A stretch of DNA of 10,093 bases from Bacillota bacterium (GTDB taxonomy: Bacteria; Bacillota; Clostridia; Christensenellales; SZUA-584): NCBI GenBank assembly GCA_023441905.1, contig JAEZNC010000133.1, positions 1 through 10,093 of the forward strand, given 5' to 3'. The notes under the pieces are model-generated. The model saw only the letters and a program-made list of their open reading frames with translations, did no database searches and was not told where the DNA came from. Positions 5,578 to 10,093 of the stretch are shown piece by piece (position 1 is the first letter of the stretch; each line of letters opens with the position of its first letter). A program made the position numbers and the translations under genes.

Positions 5578-6041
5578 TTGAAGAAAGCCAGCTCATAATT
5601 CAGGTAGAGCGCGAAGCAAAGCCATACCATATACGGAATCAGCAGATAGGAAGCGGTTTTTTGAATCCTATAAACATCCGTAAACAGCGCGACGGCGATG
5701 ATGATTGTGAGAATGAGCACGACGAACGCACCGCTCGGGTTCTGCATTTCAAAAAACGTATATGTCCATAGAACATTAAGGACGCCGGTGACCGCGAACA
5801 AGCCGAGCGTCTTTTTTTGCACATCCGGCAGTATGCTGACCATGGCCAGCGATGCAGCCAGCAATATATAGAGAACTGTCCAGACAACGCTGAACACGAC
5901 TGGCGGCGGCTGCAGCGCCGGTTTGATGAGCGATTGATACCATTCGCTCGATGTATTGACGAATAATGCTCCGACCGCCGCGACCGCCGCGAAGAACAGC
6001 ACCGCACCGATGATTCGAATGATTTTGTCCTGTTTACGCAT
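5574..6041 (-). CDS. tspO: TspO/MBR family membrane protein
   Basis: This 155-residue five-helix membrane protein belongs to the tryptophan-rich sensory protein / peripheral benzodiazepine receptor-like family. These bind porphyrins and other hydrophobic ligands and are linked to tetrapyrrole or stress responses, although the bacterial role varies. Family residues seen: EWYQSLIKPALQPPP near 33-47, W54 and LY57-58, W92 (NVLWTYTFF), and the C-terminal PYMVWLCFALYLN at 136-148. I chose the ATG at 6041: a GGGGGA run lies 8 bases upstream, and the length then matches the family. The same frame runs back to 6254, but that part is antisense to the DUF3298 gene and resembles no TspO. It is divergent from DUF3298 (58-base gap) and convergent with the VOC gene. 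No haem or chlorophyll biosynthesis gene is nearby. Confidence 0.92.
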   Translation of the reverse strand: MRKQDKIIRIIGAVLFFAAVAAVGALFVNTSSEWYQSLIKPALQPPPVVFSVVWTVLYILLAASLAMVSILPDVQKKTLGLFAVTGVLNVLWTYTFFEMQNPSGAFVVLILTIIIAVALFTDVYRIQKTASYLLIPYMVWLCFALYLNYELAFFN

Positions 6042-6088
6042 ATTTTTATCCCCCGCATAAGTATATTCTTGTGGCGAATGTGATATGT

Positions 6089-6093
6089 GGAGG
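6089..6093 (+). promoter_or_regulatory. Ribosome binding site that decides the DUF3298 start
   Basis: GGAGG lies 6 bases before the ATG at 6100. It also overlaps the alternative upstream ATG at 6085, which therefore cannot use it, so the later start is preferred. Confidence 0.8.
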
Positions 6094-6099
6094 ATCAAT

Positions 6100-6807
6100 A
6101 TGATCAAAAGAATCGCTTTTAGCGCGGCTATGCTGATCGTGTTTCTTGCGGCGGCAGGCGGCAGCCTAACAGGCCGGCTGATGCCTTTTATCACCATGCC
6201 GCTGAAACAGGTGTCGGTGGCTGACGTTCTGCAAAACAAAGGCGTGGGAAACATTGTGCTCGATATTCAATACCCTCAGGTTTCCGGTTTTGATGATGCA
6301 GGGTTTGAAGAGAGGCTCAATGCGAGCATCATCGCACAAGTGAACAATGCGATTGCCGATGCGTTTGATCAGGCCAAGGACGATGAGAATTGGGTGTTTG
6401 TGCTGCGCGTGAGCGACGAGGTGAAGAACAACCGGGGTGTGCTGTCTCTTCGCGTGACGGATGATCTTGACAACGGCGGTACAGGTTTTCCGCACACCGT
6501 TTATTACACCGCGGACATACAAAAAAGCTGTGTTCTCATGCTGGATGATCTGTTTGTGTCCACCGAGTACCGCAAAGAGGTTGATCGCCTGATTCGCAAG
6601 ATTATCAGAAACGATGCGCATTATTTTCCCGACGCGTTCACAGGCGTATCGGAAAGCACAGCGTTCTATCTCTCGGGCGGGCAGCTGCATATCGCATTTG
6701 CGAAATACGAAATCGCCTCGGGGTTTACCGGTGAGCCGGACATTGCCATCCCTACGCCGCTAATACGCAAATGGCTGAAACCCGAATATGCGCCGCTGTT
6801 CTGGTAA
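6100..6807 (+). CDS. Exported or anchored DUF3298 (RsiV/PdaC-like) protein
   Basis: This 235-residue protein begins with a basic MIKR and a hydrophobic stretch (about residues 5-24) that acts as a signal peptide or N-terminal membrane anchor. No lipobox cysteine is seen. Residues ~50-125 fit the first, DUF4163-like half and ~130-225 the DUF3298 half. Recognisable points are GGTGFPHTVYYTADI, the Leu-Asp-Asp-Leu-Phe motif (LDDLFVS at 148-154) and the late aromatic/acidic block AFAKYEIASGFTGEPDIAIP at 199-218. This fold occurs outside the membrane in RsiV, where it binds lysozyme, and in the peptidoglycan deacetylase PdaC. Here there is no anti-sigma segment, no deacetylase domain and no adjacent ECF sigma gene, so the role is open: an extracytoplasmic binding or envelope protein is the best guess. 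It is divergent from tspO. Confidence 0.82.
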   Translation: MIKRIAFSAAMLIVFLAAAGGSLTGRLMPFITMPLKQVSVADVLQNKGVGNIVLDIQYPQVSGFDDAGFEERLNASIIAQVNNAIADAFDQAKDDENWVFVLRVSDEVKNNRGVLSLRVTDDLDNGGTGFPHTVYYTADIQKSCVLMLDDLFVSTEYRKEVDRLIRKIIRNDAHYFPDAFTGVSESTAFYLSGGQLHIAFAKYEIASGFTGEPDIAIPTPLIRKWLKPEYAPLFW

Positions 6808-6882
6808 GGTGACAGATTCTGATACGTTCTTCAGCTGCTCTTTGATATGATGTGTCGGGTATCAATGAGTGCGCAAAGCAGC

Positions 6883-6911
6883 AAAAAGGAGCGGCCATAG
6901 TATGCCGCTCC
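6883..6911 (-). terminator. Intrinsic terminator for the glycosyltransferase-M29 operon
   Basis: GGAGCGGC and GCCGCTCC form a perfect 8-bp GC-rich stem (6888-6895 and 6904-6911) around an 8-base loop. On the minus strand five T residues follow (complement of 6883-6887). It lies about 280 bases after the M29 stop codon, so the operon transcript would carry the intergenic repeat as its 3' end. On the plus strand there is no T-run. Confidence 0.75.
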
Positions 6912-6925
6912 CGGAGTATCAATCG

Positions 6926-7180
6926 TGGCCCCTCTGACGACTACCCATCAGGGTGGGGTGAGGGCTGTTACCGATAGGTGAATGGGGTGAGAGAATGACT
7001 TAAAACTGATGACTCCCTCCGGCACTTCGTGCCACCTCCCTCTAGAGGGAGGTAATGGTGCTCGCATCTTTGATTGCATTCGCTCACTTTTGTTCTGCTC
7101 AACAAAACGAGCCGTCGCTTTTTGGCGACAGGGAAACTTTATTATTAGCAGACAGAGACGGCTCACGAAGCCGCCCATGT
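6926..7180. repeat. Intergenic palindromic repeat element
   Basis: This is a dense set of inverted and direct repeats with no credible gene. GGCAC-TTC-GTGCC is at 7021-7033. The perfect 20-base palindrome ACCTCCCTCTAGAGGGAGGT is at 7034-7053. TGGGGTGAG is repeated at 6954-6962 and 6983-6991. GAGCCGTC at 7109-7116 pairs with GACGGCTC at 7157-7164. I recall similar CTCCCTCC...CACxxxGTG...CCTCCCTC units scattered between genes in many Clostridia, where they give rise to spurious short hypothetical proteins containing CHLPLEGG-like strings, as frames here also do. Family membership is from memory and edges are approximate. Being non-coding, with no transposase, it would be a MITE- or REP-like element carried in the 3' end of the neighbouring operon. 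Confidence 0.65.
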
Positions 7181-7193
7181 CTTTGACAAAATC

Positions 7194-8306
7194 CTAAACC
7201 AAATTCTCTTCGTTGAGCACGGCGAGCTCGCCCAAGAACTTACCGTCTTTGCGGATGACTTCGCCGTCGAAGCTGATTTCTCCGCCGCCGTAATCGGGAC
7301 GCTGTATCAGCACGAGATCCCAATGCACGGCGCTCTCGTTGCCGTTGTCGGCGTCCTCATAGCACGAGCCGGGCGTTAAATGAATCGAGCCCGCGATTTT
7401 TTCGTCGAACAGCGTGTCGCACATCGGGTGCAGGATGTACGGATTGACGCCGAATGAGAACTCACCAAGGTAGCGCGCGCCCTCATCGGTATCGAGGATT
7501 TTGTTGATGCGCTCGGTGTTGTTCGCCTTCGCGTCGATGATCTTGCCGTTTTTGAATTCAAAAGAGATGTTTTCAAACTTAAACCCTTGAGAGAACGACG
7601 GCGTGTTATACGTGATGCGGCCGTTCGCGCTGTCTTTGATGGGCGCGGTGTAGATCTCTCCATCCGGAATGTTCATATGGCCGCTGCACTTCTTGGAGGG
7701 AATCCCTTTGACGGAAAAGGTCAAATCAGTGCCGGGACCGGTGATGTGCACCTCATCCACACGCTTGAGGCGTTCGGCCATCGCGTCCATAGCTCTGTCC
7801 ATTTTGGAGTAATCAAGGTTGCACACCTTGAAATAAAAATCTTCAAACTGCTCGGTGCTCATGCCCGCAAGCTGCGCCATCGAGGCGTTGGGGTAACGCA
7901 GCACCACCCACTTTGTTTTTTTCACGCGCAGCTCATGATGCACGCGCTTGGAATAGATGGAACGGTAGAGATTGAGCTTTTCCTCGTTCACATCCGAAAG
8001 CTCCGAGGTGTTGAGCGAGCCGCGAAAAGCCACATATGCCTCCATGTCCTGCATCAGGGCCGCGTCGTAGCGCGTCATCTCCTCAACCTGCTCCTTCGTG
8101 GCTTCGAGCAGCAGCGCGCGCTGAATCCGCTGATTGCGTATCCAGCTGTACGGTACGCCGCCCGCATCGTACACTTCTTTTATGAGCTGCGCCGAAAGTT
8201 CCTCGGGGCAGTCGAAATTCTCTATCAATACACGCTCGCCCTTTTTTATCGCCATCGAATAAGTCACAAGCGAATGGCAAAGCTGTTTTAGTCTCGGATC
8301 GATCAT
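7194..8306 (-). CDS. M29-family metallo-aminopeptidase (AmpS/PepS type)
   Basis: This 370-residue cytoplasmic peptidase removes N-terminal residues from peptides using two metal ions. The M29 ligand set is visible in order: E217 (PDGEIYTAP), E282 (GEFSFGVNP), H309 and Y316 seven residues apart (SIHLTPGSCYE), then H328 and D330 (AVHWD). The N-terminal half is the typical helical/Rossmann-like domain beginning RLKQLCHSLVTYSMAIKKGE (residues 5-24). The protein is somewhat shorter than the ~410 residues common in the family but lacks no key residue, so it should be active. The ATG has GGAGG four bases upstream and overlaps the stop of the glycosyltransferase gene in ATGA (8303-8306). It is the second gene of a two-gene operon with a glycosyltransferase, with no clear biochemical link between the two. 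Confidence 0.93.
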   Translation of the reverse strand: MIDPRLKQLCHSLVTYSMAIKKGERVLIENFDCPEELSAQLIKEVYDAGGVPYSWIRNQRIQRALLLEATKEQVEEMTRYDAALMQDMEAYVAFRGSLNTSELSDVNEEKLNLYRSIYSKRVHHELRVKKTKWVVLRYPNASMAQLAGMSTEQFEDFYFKVCNLDYSKMDRAMDAMAERLKRVDEVHITGPGTDLTFSVKGIPSKKCSGHMNIPDGEIYTAPIKDSANGRITYNTPSFSQGFKFENISFEFKNGKIIDAKANNTERINKILDTDEGARYLGEFSFGVNPYILHPMCDTLFDEKIAGSIHLTPGSCYEDADNGNESAVHWDLVLIQRPDYGGGEISFDGEVIRKDGKFLGELAVLNEENLV

Positions 8307-9226
8307 GATTCCTCCAAATTGATTTGTTCATCGATAATATATATGGGCCGTGCCTTGGCCTCGTCGTATATTCTGCCCAAATAAAGCCCGAAAATCCCGA
8401 TGACGATAAACAGGCACGAAATGAGGCCGAACAGCAGCGAGAACAGGATATGCAGATACGGCCACGCACCGGTGCAGAAAAACACGACAGCCATCACGAG
8501 ATAAACGAAGGAGGCAAAGGCCAATATCATGCCGAGAATCAGCGGGAATTTGAGCGGTTTGTTCGAAAACGAGGTGATGCCATCACCCGCCAGCTTGAGC
8601 ATTTTTTTCAGCGAGTATTTCGTTTCGCCTGCCGCGCGTTCATCGCGCACATAATCAATCGGCACGGCCTTGAAGCCCGACCATGCGGCCATGCCGCGCA
8701 GGAACCGATTGCGTTCGGGCATGTTCGTCAGCGTATCACAGACTTTTCTGTCAATCAAGCGGAAATCACCCGTGTTCGTCGGTATGTACTGACCGCCAAG
8801 GGCTTTGAGCACACGGTAATAAACCCACGCGGTGAGCTTTTTAAACACCGTTTCACCCTTGCGCTTGGTGCGGCGGCCGTAGACGATGTCCGCGCCGTCC
8901 GTCCACATTTTGATCATGTCCGGAATCAGCTCGGGGGGGTCCTGCAGGTCGCAGTCAATAATCACAACAGCCTGCCCGCGGGCTTTGGCCATACCGGCGG
9001 AAACGGCCTCCTGATGCCCGAAATTGCGCGAAAAACTCAAGACCTTGACGCATTTGTCTTCCGCCGCAATCTGCCGCAATTGTTTTAGTGTATCGTCGCG
9101 CGAACCGTCGTTCACGAAGATCAACTCGTAGTCTCCAAGGGTGTCCATCACCTTTTTAAGCCGCTCATAAGAGAGATGCAGCACGGCCTCTTCGTTGTAG
9201 GCCGGTATTACGACAGAGTATTTCAT
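8303..9226 (-). CDS. Family 2 polyprenyl-phosphate glycosyltransferase (GtrB/DPM1-like), membrane bound
   Basis: This 307-residue protein joins a GT-A catalytic domain to two C-terminal membrane helices. It should transfer a sugar from a nucleotide donor to undecaprenyl phosphate on the inner membrane face, for later modification of wall polymers or glycolipids. Motifs: VVIPAYNEE (5-13), VNDGSRDDT (38-46), the DxD-type DCDLQDPPE (91-99), NTGDFRLIDR (151-160), and a basic YSLKKMLKLAGDGI near 204-217 before the first helix. Hydrophobic segments are at about 227-252 and 260-284, and LGRIYDEAKARPIYI (283-297) is a signature tail of this subfamily. The ATG has GGAGG 8 bases upstream. No GtrA-type flippase or polytopic acceptor glycosyltransferase is in the window. 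First gene of the operon with the M29 peptidase. Donor sugar cannot be read from sequence. Confidence 0.93.
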   Translation of the reverse strand: MKYSVVIPAYNEEAVLHLSYERLKKVMDTLGDYELIFVNDGSRDDTLKQLRQIAAEDKCVKVLSFSRNFGHQEAVSAGMAKARGQAVVIIDCDLQDPPELIPDMIKMWTDGADIVYGRRTKRKGETVFKKLTAWVYYRVLKALGGQYIPTNTGDFRLIDRKVCDTLTNMPERNRFLRGMAAWSGFKAVPIDYVRDERAAGETKYSLKKMLKLAGDGITSFSNKPLKFPLILGMILAFASFVYLVMAVVFFCTGAWPYLHILFSLLFGLISCLFIVIGIFGLYLGRIYDEAKARPIYIIDEQINLEES

Positions 9227-9252
9227 TCGTTTCGCCTCCAGTTTCGATTACG

Positions 9253-9281
9253 ATTATATAACACCGTGGGAAATAATACAA
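9253..9281 (-). promoter_or_regulatory. Sigma-A-like promoter of the glycosyltransferase-M29 operon
   Basis: Minus strand TTGTAT (9276-9281), 17 bases, then a perfect TATAAT (9253-9258). The -10 is 26 bases before the ATG, leaving a leader just long enough for the GGAGG. Confidence 0.75.
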
Positions 9282-9318
9282 AAGAAAAGCAGCGCGAAAT
9301 ATGTAAAAATTTGATGAC

Positions 9319-9346
9319 AAAAACCGTCAGCGGCTATTGCCGACGG
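9319..9346 (-). terminator. Imperfect hairpin with T-run between the divergent promoters
   Basis: On the minus strand CCGTC-GGC, loop AATA, then GCC-GCT-GACGG forms an 8-bp stem with a 3-base bulge, followed by TTTTT. It would stop minus-strand transcription coming from the right before it reaches the glycosyltransferase promoter. No minus gene is visible upstream to need it. The plus strand has no T-run, and the hairpin covers the -35 of the plus promoter. Confidence 0.4.
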
Positions 9347-9365
9347 ACGGTAGTGCTGGTAGAAT
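9337..9365 (+). promoter_or_regulatory. Promoter of the right-edge gene
   Basis: TTGCCG (9337-9342), 17 bases, TAGAAT (9360-9365), with TGG directly before the -10 (extended -10). Transcription would begin near 9372, 30 bases before the ATG at 9402. Confidence 0.6.
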
Positions 9366-9401
9366 AATGGTATATAAAACCAATACGAAAGGGAAAAGCC
9401 T

Positions 9402-10093
9402 ATGCTGGCAATCATTGCAGTTTTTGATACGGCGGGCTTTAAAAACACCTACCGTCTCAATGGCCCGGCGCTCACGCAGGTGATGAATACCTGCCCTGAA
9501 TGCAGAGAAAAGCTGGAAAGCGTCAAAACGGTGATCGCCTATCAGGCGGGGCGCGAAGGCGAGAAGAGCAGAGCGCTTGCGATGCCGCTCAAAAGCTTTA
9601 CATTCGAGAAGGACAGTCTGACCATACAACTCGGAACGGCGCAAAAGATAAGCGTTAAGAGCTCATCGGTCGGCGGCGAAGTGTACCGCCTCTCCAATCA
9701 AGACGGCAAATGGCTCAACGACAAGGGCCACGCGCCGCTGCTTTTCTTTATGCCAAGGGATCACTTCGCGTCACTCTGCATACGAATGAAACGCGACGAG
9801 CAGGCGCAGGCATTGATGGACAGCGGCGATTACAAGGGTGTCTGCATGCTTTACGCGCCGCTGAGCAAAGCCAAGGCTGACCCGGGCATATGGGACAACG
9901 CGGACGCGCTTTATCTGATTGGGCTGGCGTGCAGCAAGCTCGCCCTAACGCTGCTCATCAAAGCGTCCGAAACGAAAAAACTCAAGGAAGCGGCGCAGTA
10001 CCGAAGCTATTGCGTCGCTTTTTTGCAGCGCGGTGCCGAGCTTGAGCCGGACAACGCGCGCTGCGCAACGGCGCTTGCTTATCGGTATTACTC
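9402..10093 (+). CDS. Unknown protein with CPEC motif and TPR-like C-terminal half, runs off the right edge
   Basis: The frame is open from the ATG at 9402 to the end of the window (230 codons seen, no stop). I recognise no family. The first ~125 residues look like a small beta-rich domain: MLAIIAVFDTAGFKNTYRLN, one CPEC pair at 31-34, then alternating polar and hydrophobic strands (FTFEKDSLTIQLG, EVYRLSNQDGKW). A single CxxC is not enough to call a zinc finger. From about 134 the sequence becomes helical, with TPR/Sel1-like spacing: EQAQALMDSGDYKGVCMLYA, ADALYLIGLACSKLA, and FLQRGAELEPDNARCATALA at 207-226, whose A-ELEPDN turn is typical of TPR units. There is no signal peptide, so it is probably cytoplasmic. 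The only ribosome site is a weak AGGGA 7-8 bases before the ATG. Codon use matches the GC-rich neighbours, and a good promoter precedes it. Confidence 0.75.
   Translation, partial: MLAIIAVFDTAGFKNTYRLNGPALTQVMNTCPECREKLESVKTVIAYQAGREGEKSRALAMPLKSFTFEKDSLTIQLGTAQKISVKSSSVGGEVYRLSNQDGKWLNDKGHAPLLFFMPRDHFASLCIRMKRDEQAQALMDSGDYKGVCMLYAPLSKAKADPGIWDNADALYLIGLACSKLALTLLIKASETKKLKEAAQYRSYCVAFLQRGAELEPDNARCATALAYRYY

Noticed and set aside
6042..6254. 71-residue N-terminal extension of TspO
   Set aside because: It is antisense to the DUF3298 gene and would make TspO far longer than its family. The ATG at 6041 gives the usual 155 residues.
6948..7197. Short open frames on both strands (76 and 62 codons)
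   Set aside because: They lie inside the palindromic repeat and read TPSGTSCHLPLEGG-like strings, a known kind of spurious protein.
7587..8291. 234-codon plus-strand open frame
   Set aside because: Antisense shadow of the M29 peptidase gene.
8324..9088. 254-codon plus-strand open frame
   Set aside because: Antisense to the glycosyltransferase, which carries all the GT2 motifs on the other strand. The frame is rich in His, Arg and Gln.
1..10093. CRISPR arrays, tRNA or rRNA genes, transposases, phage genes
   Set aside because: No regularly spaced direct repeats, cloverleaf-like sequences or transposase, integrase or capsid motifs were seen on either strand.

Overview
The window looks like chromosomal DNA from a member of the Clostridia (Bacillota). 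The clearest pointer is a full-length SpoVT-type AbrB/GAF regulator, which marks an endospore-forming lineage. Supporting signs are strong GGAGG ribosome binding sites, sigma-A-like promoters, U-tract hairpin terminators, paired half-size ChrA transporters and an intergenic palindromic repeat of a kind I associate with gut and rumen Clostridia. Most genes are visibly GC-rich. The stretch from about 4081 to 5577 is visibly more AT-rich. No CRISPR array, tRNA, rRNA or intact insertion sequence was seen.

Layout, left to right. Positions 1-53 (minus) hold the first codons of what is probably a J-domain protein running off the left edge. Positions 349-3435 (minus) form a tight operon: aconitate hydratase (GTG start) followed by two short ChrA-family membrane proteins, with overlapping ends. 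Upstream, also on minus, is spoVT (3541-4080). Its terminator overlaps the -35 region of the aconitase promoter. Positions 4081-4789 are a long AT-rich gap with inverted-repeat signals and perhaps decayed coding sequence, followed by a 78-residue two-helix membrane protein (minus). A VOC/glyoxalase-fold enzyme (plus, 5170-5577) runs tail to tail into a TspO/MBR membrane protein (minus, 5574-6041), their stop codons overlapping. A secreted or anchored DUF3298 (RsiV/PdaC-like) protein is divergent from it (plus, 6100-6807). Positions 6808-7193 hold a minus-strand terminator and the palindromic repeat. Positions 7194-9226 (minus) form a two-gene operon: a membrane-bound family 2 polyprenyl-phosphate glycosyltransferase, then an M29 metallo-aminopeptidase joined by an ATGA overlap. 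The last gene (plus, from 9402) is an unrecognised protein with a CPEC motif and a TPR-like C-terminal half that runs off the right edge.

How the genes fit together. The aconitase-ChrA-ChrA operon is the most coherent unit. It pairs a citrate/isocitrate enzyme with a probable heterodimeric anion transporter and is driven from its own promoter just downstream of spoVT. The other genes are short transcription units with housekeeping or envelope roles. I see no convincing new defence or mobile system. The points most worth checking are the 13-base inverted copies flanking the small membrane gene, the aconitase-ChrA linkage, the intergenic repeat family and the unknown gene at the right edge.
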